This document shows positions 27,302-36,892 of a DNA stretch of 64,000 nucleotides, one piece after another. The DNA comes from Glycomyces terrestris (GTDB lineage Bacteria > Actinomycetota > Actinomycetes > Mycobacteriales > Micromonosporaceae), in contig NZ_RSEB01000003.1 of assembly GCF_003933745.1 (NCBI RefSeq), positions 186,001 to 250,000 of the forward strand. Reading direction: 5' to 3'. The translations under genes and the position numbers were made by a program. The notes beneath the pieces were generated by a model. It saw only the letters and a program-made list of their open reading frames with translations. It made no database searches and was not told where the DNA came from. The first letter of the stretch is position 1. Every line of letters starts with the position of its first letter.

Positions 27302-28474
27302 GTGCCCACCGCCGTCCGGGACCCCGCCCGACCCAAGACCTCCACGACGATCGCGGCCGCCATGAGCGTGCAGGTCGCGGCCGTCCTGCCGCTGTTCCTC
27401 TTCGGCGGCCTCGCCGTGCAGATCGCCGCCGAGCTGCGCATGGGCGTCAGCGGGATCGGGCTCGTCTCGGGCCTGTACTTCGCGGTCTCGGCGCTCACCA
27501 CGGTCCCCTCCGGACGGCTCGTCGACCGGTTCGGGGCGCTCGTCACCGCCAGGGTCGCCGTCGGGCTGTCGGCGCTCGCGCTGCTGCTGATCGCGGCGGC
27601 CGCGCACCATCCGCTCGCGCTGGCGGCGTTCCTGGTGCTGTGCGCGCCCGCGAACGGGCTCGGGCAGCTCGCGTCGAACGTGGTCCTGAGCGAGTGGGCG
27701 CCCGCGAACCGGCGCGGGCTCCTGTTCGGGGCCAAGCAGGCGTCGGTGCCGCTGTGCATCATGCTCGGCGGCCTCAGCGTGCCCGCGGTGGCCCTGACGC
27801 TCGGCTGGCGGTGGGCGTTCGTCTTCGGCGCGGCCCTGGTGCTGGCGGCGCTCGTCCCGCTCGCGGGGCTCGGGCGGCCCGCGACGCGCCCGAAGGTTCC
27901 CGGCGCGAAGGCGTTCGACCGGCAGCTGCTCGTGTTCGCGGTCGCGACGTTCCTGGGGGCGACCGCGGCGACGCCGATCGGGTCGTTCCTCACCACGTAC
28001 ACGGTGGACATCGGCGGGTCCGAGAGCTGGGCGGGGCTGAACCTGACGATCGGCGGCATCGCCGGCGTCATCGGGCGCACCGCGTTCGGCGCGGTCGGCG
28101 ACCGCGGGAACGCCCGCGAGTTCCTCGTCATCACGCTCATGCTCGCCGGCGGGGCCGCGGGCGTGGCCACGTTCCTGTTCGAGCAGCCGTGGCTGCTGCC
28201 GCTGGGCACCGTCGCGGCGTACGCGCTCGGCTGGGCTTGGCCGGGCCTCATGAACCACGCGGTGACCCGGCGGTACCCGGACGCGCCCGCGGTGGCGACG
28301 TCGGTGACGCAGACCGGGATCTTCCTCGGCGGGGCCGTGGGGCCGATCGGCTTCGGGCTGGTGGCCGACCACTTCGGGTGGGGCGCGGGCTGGATCGCCG
28401 TCTCGGCCGCGATGGCGGCGTCGGCGCTGTTCATCGTCGCCGGCAGCACGGTCTTCGCGCGGCCCCGGCATTGA
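27302..28474 (+). CDS. MFS transporter
   Basis: The 390-aa integral membrane protein has about 12 hydrophobic segments and the major facilitator motif A-like loop PSGRLVDRFGALVTARV between TM2 and TM3. A repeat of the motif lies in the second half (GRTAFGAVGDRGNARE). The substrate cannot be predicted. I chose GTG 27302 because TACGGT ends 7 nt upstream, giving a leaderless start; the in-frame GTG at 27236 would add 22 non-hydrophobic residues. It stands alone between the IclR gene and the polyprenyl synthase. Confidence 0.85.
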   Translation: MPTAVRDPARPKTSTTIAAAMSVQVAAVLPLFLFGGLAVQIAAELRMGVSGIGLVSGLYFAVSALTTVPSGRLVDRFGALVTARVAVGLSALALLLIAAAAHHPLALAAFLVLCAPANGLGQLASNVVLSEWAPANRRGLLFGAKQASVPLCIMLGGLSVPAVALTLGWRWAFVFGAALVLAALVPLAGLGRPATRPKVPGAKAFDRQLLVFAVATFLGATAATPIGSFLTTYTVDIGGSESWAGLNLTIGGIAGVIGRTAFGAVGDRGNAREFLVITLMLAGGAAGVATFLFEQPWLLPLGTVAAYALGWAWPGLMNHAVTRRYPDAPAVATSVTQTGIFLGGAVGPIGFGLVADHFGWGAGWIAVSAAMAASALFIVAGSTVFARPRH

Positions 28475-28551
28475 CGTTCCTCGTTGCGGCGCGGACGACT
28501 CCCCGTTCCCGCCCCGTCTCGTCCGACACCGTCACACGATAAGGTGAGGCT

Positions 28552-29547
28552 GTGGTGACCACCCGACGTGCGCAGACCGCGCTGACCTTTACCGACGAGG
28601 CGTTCGCCGAAGCGATGCGCGCCTCGCTCGACCTCGTCGAGGAGCGGCTGCTCAAGGCCGTCGACACGGAGCAGCCGCTGCTGCGCCAGTCCGGGTCCCA
28701 CCTGATCCGGGCCGGCGGGAAGCGCTTCCGGCCGATGCTGACGCTCACGTGCGCGCACCTGGGCGACCCGAGCCGCCCGAACATCCTGGAGGCGGCCGTC
28801 GCGCTCGAGCTGACCCACCTGGCGACGCTCTACCACGACGACGTCATGGACGAGGCCCTCGTGCGCCGCGGCGCCCCGAGCGCGAACGCCCGCTGGGACA
28901 ACTCCGTCGCGATCCTCACCGGCGACTACCTGTTCAGCCAGGCCGCGCAGATCATGGCCGAGCTCGGCACCGAGGCGGTGCGGCTCCAGGCCGCGACGTT
29001 CGCGCGGCTCGTGCGCGGCCAGATCAACGAGACCATGCCCCGGCCCGAGGGCATCGACGCCGTCGAATGGCACCTGGAGATCCTGTCGGAGAAGACCGGG
29101 TCGCTCATCGCCACGTGCGCGAAGTTCGGGGCCTGGTTCAGCGGCGCCGACAAGGCGGTCACCGCGATCGCCGAGGAGTACGGCGAGGTCATCGGCGTGG
29201 CGTTCCAGATCGCCGACGACATCATCGACATCGCCTCGGACGCCTCCGGCAAGACCCCCGGCACCGACCTCCTCGAAGGCGTCCCGACCCTCCCGGTCCT
29301 GTACGCCCTCGCCGACGACGACCCGGCCGGCGCGCGCCTGCGCGAGCTCGTGGCCGGCCCCGTCGCGGAGGAGGACCTGGAGGAGACCCTCGCGCTCCTG
29401 CGCGGCTCCGAGGCCCTGGAGCGGGCCAAGGAGACCCTGCGCCAGTACCAGGCCCGGGCCCGGGCCCTCGCCGCGTCCCTCCCCGAGGGACCCGCCCGCA
29501 GCGCCCTGGGCGACATCTGCGACTACATGCTCGAACGCGACGCCTGA
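28552..29547 (+). CDS. Polyprenyl diphosphate synthase (trans, menaquinone side chain)
   Basis: The 331-aa E-type isoprenyl diphosphate synthase has the first Asp-rich motif DDVMD (about 93-97) in LYHDDVMDEA, and the second, DDIID (about 223-227), in QIADDIIDIASD. Small residues before the first motif fit a long-chain product. With menG and menJ in the same window it most likely makes the menaquinone side chain (heptaprenyl-type or longer). GTG start: TAAGGT (28540-28545) ends 6 nt before it, so the mRNA is probably leaderless. Confidence 0.9.
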   Translation: MVTTRRAQTALTFTDEAFAEAMRASLDLVEERLLKAVDTEQPLLRQSGSHLIRAGGKRFRPMLTLTCAHLGDPSRPNILEAAVALELTHLATLYHDDVMDEALVRRGAPSANARWDNSVAILTGDYLFSQAAQIMAELGTEAVRLQAATFARLVRGQINETMPRPEGIDAVEWHLEILSEKTGSLIATCAKFGAWFSGADKAVTAIAEEYGEVIGVAFQIADDIIDIASDASGKTPGTDLLEGVPTLPVLYALADDDPAGARLRELVAGPVAEEDLEETLALLRGSEALERAKETLRQYQARARALAASLPEGPARSALGDICDYMLERDA

Positions 29548-29574
29548 CACCGGTGCCCGCCGACCTGGCATAAT
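29544..29574 (+). promoter_or_regulatory. Candidate promoter of the Uma2 gene
   Basis: CTGACA (29544-29549) and CATAAT (29569-29574) are 19 nt apart. The -35-like box overlaps the end of the polyprenyl synthase gene. A perfect palindrome follows at 29583-29596, around the expected start point. Confidence 0.4.
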
Positions 29575-29582
29575 CGATCGTG

Positions 29583-29596
29583 CTCGTATATACGAG
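29583..29596. promoter_or_regulatory. 14-bp perfect palindrome, operator-like
   Basis: CTCGTATATACGAG is a perfect, AT-centred palindrome just downstream of the -10-like box and 26 nt before the Uma2 start. It looks like a repressor site. No regulator gene is adjacent. Confidence 0.55.
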
Positions 29597-29621
29597 AACA
29601 CACGGTGATCGAGGAGGCACG

Positions 29622-30215
29622 ATGGTCATGACCCTCGCACGAGAGACGAACGACGCAACCGACTACGATGGTGCGGAACGGGAGTTCCGTGAGCTTCTGA
29701 CCATCGCGGATGAGATGGACGCTCCCAACCACAATGTCGAAGTCTTCGGGGGGAACATCGTCGTGTCGCCGTGGTCGAGGTGGACGTACGCCAAGCCGAT
29801 GGAATCCGTGCTCGAACAGCTCCGGAGCCACGCGCCGGAGGGGTACTCGGCCCGAGAAGCGCCGTTCAAGTTCATCTTCCCGACGTCGCACGGAGCGCTT
29901 GGGCCGGACCTCTATGTAGTGAACCTCGATATGGCGCAGAACGACACACCGTTCGCCCCGGGCGAATCGCTCGCCATGGTCGGCGAGTTCACCTCCCCCT
30001 CGACCCGCGGCAACGACCTCACCGTCAAGCTCGACATCTACGGTCGTACGGTCCCGGTCTACCTGCTCTTCGACATGAAGCAGCGGGAGCTGACGGTGTA
30101 CTCCGACCCGTCGGAGCGCGGGTACCTGACCCACACCACGGTCCAGTTCGGCAAGCACGTCCAGATCCCCGCACCGTTCGACTTCGAACTCGACACCTCG
30201 GCGTTCACCGCCTGA
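29622..30215 (+). CDS. Uma2-family (DUF820) putative endonuclease
   Basis: The 197-aa protein matches the Uma2/DUF820 family with a PD-(D/E)xK nuclease fold. GPDLYVV supplies the motif II Asp, and the AMVGEFTSPSTRGNDLTVKLDIY stretch carries the motif III Glu and the typical SPSTRxxD...K segment, followed by VPVYLLFD. The biological role of the family is unknown despite its abundance in actinobacteria and cyanobacteria. ATG 29622 has a GAGGAGG ribosome site. Codon use is less GC-extreme than in its neighbours, and it has its own promoter, palindrome and terminator. Confidence 0.8.
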   Translation: MVMTLARETNDATDYDGAEREFRELLTIADEMDAPNHNVEVFGGNIVVSPWSRWTYAKPMESVLEQLRSHAPEGYSAREAPFKFIFPTSHGALGPDLYVVNLDMAQNDTPFAPGESLAMVGEFTSPSTRGNDLTVKLDIYGRTVPVYLLFDMKQRELTVYSDPSERGYLTHTTVQFGKHVQIPAPFDFELDTSAFTA

Positions 30216-30229
30216 CCGAGCGCACAAGG

Positions 30230-30261
30230 AGAGGCCGCGGGGTTCCCCGCGGCCTCTTTTT
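30230..30261. terminator. Intrinsic terminator with T-run
   Basis: 13-nt perfect arms (30230-30242, 30245-30257) with a 2-nt loop, followed on the plus strand by TTTTT. It ends the Uma2 gene and lies just beyond the nuoN stop on the minus strand, so it can serve both. Confidence 0.9.
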
Positions 30262-30266
30262 GTGCG

Positions 30267-31814
30267 TCAGGTGTTCAGGAAGGTCCCGGCCTGGGCCACG
30301 ATGTCGAGGAGGAAGCCCGGGGCCACGCCGAGGACGAGGGTCGCGGCGACCCCGGCGGCGACCACGGTGCCCGCCATCGGGCTGGGCAGGTTGACCGTGG
30401 GCGCGTCGGGCGCGGGCTCGTTGAGCCACAGCAGGACGACGACCCGCAGGTACGGGAACGCCAGGATCGCCGAGGAGACGACGCCGACGATCACCAGGCC
30501 GAGCTCGTCGGCCTGGAGGGCCGCCGCGAACAGCGAGAACTTCGCGGTGAAGCCGCTGGTGAACGGGAGCCCGGCGAGGGCGAGCATGAGGATCGTGAAG
30601 ATCACCGCGGTGCCCGGGGACTTCTTGCCCAGGCCCGCCCAGCGCGCCAGGTGGGTGGCCTCCTCGTCGCCGTCGCGCACCAGCGAGACGACCGCGAAGG
30701 CCGCGATCACCGTGAAGCCGTAGGCGGCCAGGTAGAACATGGTCTGCCCGACGGCCTCGCCGAGCGCGATCACGCCGATGAGCAGGTAGCCCGCGTTCGC
30801 GATCGAGCTGTACGCGAGGAGCCGCTTGATGTTCCGCTGCGTGACCGCGAAGATCGCGCCGCCGATCATCGTCGCCACCGCGATCACGGTGAGGATCAGG
30901 TGCCAGTCCCACGCCGAGGACGAGAGGCCGACGTTGAACACGCGCAGCAGGCCGCCGAAGGCCGCCACCTTCACGCACGCGGCCATCAGGGCCGTCACCG
31001 GCGTCGGCGCGCCCGTGTAGACGTCCGGGGTCCACATGTGGAACGGCACCGCCGCGGCCTTGAACAGCAGCGCGACCGCGATCATCGCGACGCCGATGTA
31101 CAGGAACATGCGCGGCTGGCCGGAGCTGACGCCCGCCTGGTTGATCCCGGCGAGGTCGACCGTCCCCGCGAAGCCGTACAGCATCGCCATGCCGTACACG
31201 TAGAACGCGGACGCGAACGCGCCCAGCAGGAAGTACTTGAGCGCGGCCTCCTGGCTGATGAGGCGGCGGCGCTTCGCGAGGCCGCACAGGAGGTAGAGCG
31301 GCAGGCTCAGCATCTCCAGGGCGACGAACATCGTGAGCAGGTCGCCGGCGGTCACGAACATCATCATGCCGGTCACCGCGAACAGCGTCAGCGGGAAGAT
31401 CTCCGTCGCGCCGTCCTCGCGGCGCTGCTCCACGTCCGCCGCCGAGTCGGCCACGACCGCGGCCTCCGCGACGAAGTCGCCGCCCTTGACGGTGCGGCGC
31501 TCGGCCAGCAGCAGGACCGCCACGATCGACAGGATCGCGATGGTGCCCTGGAGGAACAGGCCTGGACCGTCCACGATGACCGAGCCGATCGCGGTGCCGC
31601 CCAGGGAGAACACCGGACCGCTCTTGTCGGCGTTCAGGACGACCGCGACGAACGCGCCCGCGAGGGCCGCCACCGCGAGGACGACCTGGACCGGCAGCCG
31701 CCGGGCCTTCGGGACCGCGGCCTCCACCAGGAGCCCGACGAACGCCGCGACGAACACGACGACCATCGGGGCCAGGCCGGCCCAGTCGATCGTGACCGCT
31801 GTGGACTCATTCAT
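30267..31814 (-). CDS. nuoN: NADH-quinone oxidoreductase subunit N
   Basis: The 515-aa antiporter-like membrane subunit is part of the proton-pumping arm. It has about 14 hydrophobic segments with the conserved Lys-containing segments (LFKAAAVPFHMWTPDVYTGAPTPVTA; IKRLLAYSSIANAGY). It is the last gene of the menJ-nuoA-N operon. Its ATG lies 8 nt inside nuoM, and the bidirectional terminator at 30230-30261 follows. Confidence 0.97.
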   Translation of the reverse strand: MNESTAVTIDWAGLAPMVVVFVAAFVGLLVEAAVPKARRLPVQVVLAVAALAGAFVAVVLNADKSGPVFSLGGTAIGSVIVDGPGLFLQGTIAILSIVAVLLLAERRTVKGGDFVAEAAVVADSAADVEQRREDGATEIFPLTLFAVTGMMMFVTAGDLLTMFVALEMLSLPLYLLCGLAKRRRLISQEAALKYFLLGAFASAFYVYGMAMLYGFAGTVDLAGINQAGVSSGQPRMFLYIGVAMIAVALLFKAAAVPFHMWTPDVYTGAPTPVTALMAACVKVAAFGGLLRVFNVGLSSSAWDWHLILTVIAVATMIGGAIFAVTQRNIKRLLAYSSIANAGYLLIGVIALGEAVGQTMFYLAAYGFTVIAAFAVVSLVRDGDEEATHLARWAGLGKKSPGTAVIFTILMLALAGLPFTSGFTAKFSLFAAALQADELGLVIVGVVSSAILAFPYLRVVVLLWLNEPAPDAPTVNLPSPMAGTVVAAGVAATLVLGVAPGFLLDIVAQAGTFLNT

Positions 31815-33345
31815 TGGTGGCCCCCAGGGGAAGGTCGGCGGGCTCGTCGGCGACGAACCCGAGCGTGTGGTCCACGGCCGGAGCGACCGCGTCGATGAGC
31901 GGCTGCGGGTAGAACCCGAACCCGAGGATCGCGATCACCAGCGGCGCCACGAGCGCCTTCTCGCGCAGCGTCAGGTCGCGCTTCATCGCGGGCACCTCGT
32001 CGAGCGCCGGGTTCCGGTCGCCCTGCATGGTGCGCTGGTACATCCAGAGCACGTACGCGGCGGCGAGGATGATCCCGAGCGCCGCGACGACCGCGACCGG
32101 CTCGTTCTCGGTGAACGCGCCGAACAGGACCAGGAACTCGGAGATGAACGGCGCCGTGCCCGGCAGGGACAGCGACGCGAGGCCCGCGAACAGGAAGATC
32201 CCGGCGAGCAGCGGCAGGGTCTTCGCGGCCCCGCCGTAGTCCTTGATCTGCGCCGAGCCGCGCCGCAGCGTCAGGAAGCCCACGACGATGAACAGCAGGC
32301 CCGTGGCGAGCCCGTGGTTGAACATGTAGAGGACCGCGCCCGTCGCCGACTCGGACGTGAACGCGAAGATCCCCAGGCCGATGAAGCCGAAGTGCGCGAT
32401 CGAGGTGTACGCGACCAGGCGCTTGAGGTCGGTCTGGCCGATCGCCACGAACGCCGCGTAGACGACGCCGATGACGGACATGCCGATCACCCACGGCGCG
32501 AACGTCCGCGTCGCGTCCGGGAACAGCGGGAGGCAGTACCGCAGGATCGCGAACGTGCCGATCTTGTCCATGACGCCGACCAGGAGCGCCGCGACCGCGG
32601 CCGGGGCCGCCCCGCCCGCGTCCGGGAGCCAGGTGTGGAACGGGAAGAACGGGGCCTTGATCGCGAACGCGATGAAGAACCCGAGGAACAGCCAGTTCTG
32701 GAGCGTCCCGGCGGCCATCGGCTCGGCGTCCACGAGGGTCTGCCAGTCGAACACGCCGCCGTTGTTCACCCACAGGGCGATCACGGCGACGAGCATGAGC
32801 AGCCCGCCCAGCAGCGAGTACAGGAAGAACTTCACCGCGGCGTACTGCTTCTTCGGGCCGGAGCCGTAGGAGCCGATGAGGAAGTACATCGGCACGAGCA
32901 TCGCTTCGAAGAAGAAGTAGAACAGGAGCACGTTCGAGGCGAGGAACGTCGCGAGCATGGCCGCCTCGAGCGCGAGCACGAGCGCGAAGAACGCCGGGAC
33001 GCTGCGCGTCACCGCGTCCAGGTCCCGCCAGGCCGCGAGCATCGCGATCGGCGTGAGCCCCGCGGTCAGGACCACCAGCAGCAGCGCGATCCCGTCGATG
33101 CCCCAGGACAGGTTCAGGTCCCAGGCCGCGATCCAGGTGTAGGACTCGGTGAACTGGAGCCAGGGCGCGTCGTCGGCGTAGTCGAAGCCGACCGCCACGA
33201 GCGCGGCGAGCACCGCGACCGCGGCCGCGAAGCCGAGCGCGGTCCAGCGGGCCGCGTCCGCGTTCTCGCGCTTGATCGACGCGGTCGCGACCGCCCCGAC
33301 CAGGGGCACGGCGACCAGGGCCGACAGCAGCGGGAGTTCGTTCAT
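31807..33345 (-). CDS. nuoM: NADH-quinone oxidoreductase subunit M
   Basis: The 512-aa antiporter-like subunit of complex I has about 14 membrane segments. The conserved proton-path residues are visible in FAIKAPFFPFHTWLPDAGGAAPAAVAALLVG and in TDLKRLVAYTSIAHFGF. The ATG at 33345 overlaps the nuoL stop (ATGA); the frame stays open upstream only as a nuoL shadow. It overlaps nuoN by 8 nt. Confidence 0.97.
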   Translation of the reverse strand: MNELPLLSALVAVPLVGAVATASIKRENADAARWTALGFAAAVAVLAALVAVGFDYADDAPWLQFTESYTWIAAWDLNLSWGIDGIALLLVVLTAGLTPIAMLAAWRDLDAVTRSVPAFFALVLALEAAMLATFLASNVLLFYFFFEAMLVPMYFLIGSYGSGPKKQYAAVKFFLYSLLGGLLMLVAVIALWVNNGGVFDWQTLVDAEPMAAGTLQNWLFLGFFIAFAIKAPFFPFHTWLPDAGGAAPAAVAALLVGVMDKIGTFAILRYCLPLFPDATRTFAPWVIGMSVIGVVYAAFVAIGQTDLKRLVAYTSIAHFGFIGLGIFAFTSESATGAVLYMFNHGLATGLLFIVVGFLTLRRGSAQIKDYGGAAKTLPLLAGIFLFAGLASLSLPGTAPFISEFLVLFGAFTENEPVAVVAALGIILAAAYVLWMYQRTMQGDRNPALDEVPAMKRDLTLREKALVAPLVIAILGFGFYPQPLIDAVAPAVDHTLGFVADEPADLPLGATNE

Positions 33346-35243
33346 TGGGTGACCACCACCATGAGCGCGGCCACCACGATGACCGCCCCGGACAGAATGG
33401 ACAGGGCATAGGAGCGGACGAAACCGGTCTGGAGCGTCAGCAGGCGCCGCGAGGAGCCGCCGATCGCGGCCGAGAGGCCGTTCACGGCGCCGTCGACGAC
33501 GCGGCCGTCCATGGCGACCGAGGCGCTGGCCGCGAGGCGGCTGGGCCGCTCGAACAGGCCGCGGTTGACGGCCTCGCCGCCGAGGTCGGCGCGGGCGGCG
33601 CGGATCGGCCAGGCGGCGGCGCGCGGCACTTCGTCGGTGCCGCCGCGGAACAGGAGCCAGGCGAGCGCCGCGCCGAGGACGACGGCGGCGGTGGTCGCGA
33701 CGGTGACCTGGAGGTGCGTCAGGTGGCCGTGGGCCTCGTGGTGCTCGCCGAAGACGGGCGTGAGCCACTCGGTGACCGGCGAGGCCATGAGGCCGCCGGC
33801 GGCGAGCGAGCCGAGTCCGAGGAGGACGAGCGGGCCGGTCATGATCGCCGGGGACTCGTGCGGGTGCACGTCCTCGGTCCACCGCTTGGGGCCGTGGAAG
33901 GTGAGGACGAACAGGCGGGTCATGTAGAACGCGGTGAGCGCCGCGCCGAGGAGGGCGGCGCCGCCGACGACCCAGCCCTGCCAGCCTTCGCGGGCGAAGG
34001 CGGCGGCGATGATCGGGTCCTTGGTGAAGTAGCCGGAGAACGGGAACAGGCCGATGATCGCGAGCCAGCCGGCGGCGAACGTCGCGTACGTGAGCGGCAT
34101 CGTCCGCCACAGGCCGCCGAAGCGGCGGATGTCGGTCTGGTCGTTCATGGCGTGCATGACCGAGCCGGAGCCGAGGAACAGGCCGGCCTTGAAGAAGCCG
34201 TGGGCGAGCAGGTGGATGATGCCGAGCGCGAACGCGCCGCCGCCGAGGCCGACGGCGAGGAACATGTAGCCGATCTGGGAGACGGTGGACCAGGCGAGGA
34301 CGCGCTTGATGTCGTCCTTGGCGCAGCCGACGATCGAGCCGAACAGGAGCGTCAGGGCGCCCACGACGACGACGGCGGTCTGCACGTCCGGGTTCAGGCT
34401 GAAGATCGCGTTCGAGCGGGCGATGAGGTAGACGCCCGCGGTGACCATGGTGGCCGCGTGGATGAGCGCCGACACCGGGGTCGGGCCCTCCATCGCGTCC
34501 GGGAGCCAGGTCTGGAACGGCCACTGGCCCGACTTGCCGCACGCGGCGGCGAGGAGCAGCAGGCCGAGCGCGAGGCTCGTCGTGGTCGAGAGTTCGGAGG
34601 CCCCGCTGAAGACGCCCGCGAAGTCGAGGGTGCCGAGCGTGCCGAGCATGAGGAACATCGCGAGGAGGAACCCGACGTCGGCGACCCGGTTGGTGAGGAA
34701 CGCCTTCTTGCCGGCGGTCGCGGCGGCGGGCTTGAGCTGCCAGAACGCGATGAGGAGGTAGGAGGCGAGGCCCACCCCCTCCCAGCCGACGAACGTCATG
34801 AAGTAGTTGCCGCCGAGCACGAGGACGAGCATCGCGGCGGCAAACAGGTTGAAGTAGGCGAAGAACTTCCGGCGCTCGGGGTCGTGGGACATGTACCCGA
34901 CCGCGTAGACGTGGATGAGGAAGCCGACGCCGGTGATGAGCAGGCAGAAGACCGCGCTCAGCGGGTCGAGGAGGAGGCTCGCCTCGATGTCGAGGCCCCC
35001 GACGGACACGATCGTGAACAGGTCGAGGAACGCGCTCTTGTCCTCAAGGCCCGCAAGGGAGCCGAAGAGGGCGAGGGCGAGCGCGAAGGCGGCGCCGATG
35101 GTGATGACGCCGAGCCAGTGGCCCCACCTGTCGGCGCGGCGGCCGGCGAGCAGGAGGACGGCGGCGCCGAGGGCGGGCAGGGCGATGAGCGCCCAGGTGA
35201 AGGACAGCAGCCCCTCCGCGGGCGCGTACGAGATTTCGTCCAC
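33342..35243 (-). CDS. nuoL: NADH-quinone oxidoreductase subunit L
   Basis: The 633-aa largest antiporter-like subunit has the proton_antipo_N motif near 60-120 (DPLSAVFCLLITGVGFLIHVYA), the core GKSGQWPFQTWLPDAMEGPTPVSALIHAATMV, and a C-terminal extension bearing the lateral helix. The start lies 10 nt after the nuoK stop, and the end overlaps nuoM (ATGA). Confidence 0.97.
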   Translation of the reverse strand: MDEISYAPAEGLLSFTWALIALPALGAAVLLLAGRRADRWGHWLGVITIGAAFALALALFGSLAGLEDKSAFLDLFTIVSVGGLDIEASLLLDPLSAVFCLLITGVGFLIHVYAVGYMSHDPERRKFFAYFNLFAAAMLVLVLGGNYFMTFVGWEGVGLASYLLIAFWQLKPAAATAGKKAFLTNRVADVGFLLAMFLMLGTLGTLDFAGVFSGASELSTTTSLALGLLLLAAACGKSGQWPFQTWLPDAMEGPTPVSALIHAATMVTAGVYLIARSNAIFSLNPDVQTAVVVVGALTLLFGSIVGCAKDDIKRVLAWSTVSQIGYMFLAVGLGGGAFALGIIHLLAHGFFKAGLFLGSGSVMHAMNDQTDIRRFGGLWRTMPLTYATFAAGWLAIIGLFPFSGYFTKDPIIAAAFAREGWQGWVVGGAALLGAALTAFYMTRLFVLTFHGPKRWTEDVHPHESPAIMTGPLVLLGLGSLAAGGLMASPVTEWLTPVFGEHHEAHGHLTHLQVTVATTAAVVLGAALAWLLFRGGTDEVPRAAAWPIRAARADLGGEAVNRGLFERPSRLAASASVAMDGRVVDGAVNGLSAAIGGSSRRLLTLQTGFVRSYALSILSGAVIVVAALMVVVTQ

Positions 35244-35253
35244 AGTGTCCCCT

Positions 35254-35553
35254 CTAGGCCTTCAGGAGGTTGGCGTCGTCGACGGAGGCGGAGCGCCGGG
35301 ACCGGTAGATCGCCATGATGATCGCCAGGCCGACCACGACCTCGGCGGCCGCGACGGCCATGACGAAGAACGCCATGACCTGCCCGTCGACGGTGCCGGT
35401 GGTGCGCGCGAAGGTCACCAGCGTCAGGTTCCCGGCGTTGAGCATGAGCTCGACGCACATGAACACGACGATCGAGTTGCGCCGCACCAGGACGCCGACT
35501 GCGCCGATGCAGAACAGGGCCGCGGCGAGGATCAGGTAGTACTCGGGATTCAC
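35254..35553 (-). CDS. nuoK: NADH-quinone oxidoreductase subunit K
   Basis: The 99-aa, three-helix membrane subunit keeps its two membrane-embedded Glu residues (in [14 protein letters not shown] and [13 protein letters not shown]). The GTG start overlaps the nuoJ stop by 4 nt. Confidence 0.97.
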   Translation of the reverse strand: MNPEYYLILAAALFCIGAVGVLVRRNSIVVFMCVELMLNAGNLTLVTFARTTGTVDGQVMAFFVMAVAAAEVVVGLAIIMAIYRSRRSASVDDANLLKA

Positions 35554-36329
35554 GAGTCCCGCCCTTCCGTGTGCTTCGGGGCCGCCTCAGCGGGGGTGAG
35601 CTGGCGCGGCGGGACGTACTCGGACAGCGAGGCCGGCTCGATGGAGCCGTCGGGCCGCAGCGCGGGCGTCGCGGTCGAGTCCGAGGTGGCGAACACGCCG
35701 GGCCCGGGCTTGGGTCCGGGGTAGTTCCCGGGCCGGAACCGCTCGCGGCTGTGCTCCCGCTGGCCGCGGTGGCCGCCCTTCTTGGCGACGTGCGCGAACA
35801 TGAGCGCGCCGACCGCGGCGACGGTGAGGACGCCGGAGACGATCTCGAACGGGAACAGGTACGTCGAGAACAGGGCCTCGGCGATCCGCTCGACGTTCCC
35901 CTGGCCGGCCGGCCCGGCGGGCTCGGCGACGACCAGGCCGGAGACGGCGCGGGCGAGGCCGGAGGACAGCAGCGCGGCCATGCCGACGCCGAGGAGGACC
36001 GCGAAGAGCCGCTGGCCCCTGAGGGTCTCGAACATCGAGTCCTTGGAGTCGCGCCCGAACAGCATGAGCACGAACAGGAACAGCATCATGATCGCGCCGG
36101 TGTAGACCATGATCTGCACGAAGCCGAGGAACGGCGCGTGCTGCATGATGTAGAAGACCGCCAGGCACATCATGGTGACCGCGAGCGAGAGCGCCGCGTG
36201 GATCGCCTGCCGGGACAGGACGAGTCCGAGGGCGCCGGCGACGGCGACCGGCGCGAGGATCCAGAAGAAGACGGCCTCGCCGGCGGAGCCGGACTGGGCC
36301 AGGACGGCGGCCTGGGCGAGATCGGTCAC
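35550..36329 (-). CDS. nuoJ: NADH-quinone oxidoreductase subunit J, extended C-terminus
   Basis: The five-helix NuoJ core occupies about residues 1-185 ([20 protein letters not shown] is diagnostic). At 259 aa the protein is longer than usual: a hydrophilic, Pro/Gly/Arg-rich tail of about 70 residues follows, probably cytoplasmic. GTG 36329 overlaps the nuoI stop (GTGA); frames extending further upstream are shadows of nuoI. Confidence 0.95.
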   Translation of the reverse strand: MTDLAQAAVLAQSGSAGEAVFFWILAPVAVAGALGLVLSRQAIHAALSLAVTMMCLAVFYIMQHAPFLGFVQIMVYTGAIMMLFLFVLMLFGRDSKDSMFETLRGQRLFAVLLGVGMAALLSSGLARAVSGLVVAEPAGPAGQGNVERIAEALFSTYLFPFEIVSGVLTVAAVGALMFAHVAKKGGHRGQREHSRERFRPGNYPGPKPGPGVFATSDSTATPALRPDGSIEPASLSEYVPPRQLTPAEAAPKHTEGRDS

Positions 36330-36892
36330 TGCCGGCCCCCGTTCTTCCTCGCGAGCATCTCCGTCAGGGAGAACTCGGCCCCCTCGCTCGCGCCCGGGTT
36401 GACCGGGCCCGACTCGTAGTACGCCTTCTCGCTGTCGCCCAGGCGCATCGGGTGCGGCGGCTGCTCCATGCCCTCCAGGAGGGGCGCGAGCAGCTCCTCC
36501 TTGGTGAAGATGAGGTCGCGGCGGTCGTCGCGGGCCAGCTCGTACTCGTTGCTCATGGTGAGCGAGCGGGTCGGGCAGGCCTCGATGCACAGGCCGCAGA
36601 AGATGCAGCGCGCGTAGTTGATCTGGTAGGTCTTCGCGTACCGCTCGCCGGGCGAGAACCGCTCGGCCTCGGTGTTCTCCGCGCCCTCGACGTAGATCGC
36701 GTCGGCCGGGCAGGCCCAGGCGCACAGCTCGCAGCCGATGCACTTCTCCAGGCCGTCCGGGTGCCGGTTGAGCACGTGGCGGCCGTGGTAGCGCGGCTCG
36801 AGCTTGGAGGGCTTCTCCGGGTACTCGACGGTCACCTTCGGCTTGAACATGTGCGAGAAGGTGACGCCGAAGCCCTTGGCGAAACCGGACAT
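36326..36892 (-). CDS. nuoI: NADH-quinone oxidoreductase subunit I
   Basis: The 188-aa peripheral subunit carries two [4Fe-4S] clusters (N6a/N6b). The two CxxCxxCxxxCP motifs are [12 protein letters not shown] and [15 protein letters not shown] 36892 overlaps the nuoH stop by one base (TAATG), and nuoJ overlaps its end. Confidence 0.97.
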   Translation of the reverse strand: MSGFAKGFGVTFSHMFKPKVTVEYPEKPSKLEPRYHGRHVLNRHPDGLEKCIGCELCAWACPADAIYVEGAENTEAERFSPGERYAKTYQINYARCIFCGLCIEACPTRSLTMSNEYELARDDRRDLIFTKEELLAPLLEGMEQPPHPMRLGDSEKAYYESGPVNPGASEGAEFSLTEMLARKNGGRQ

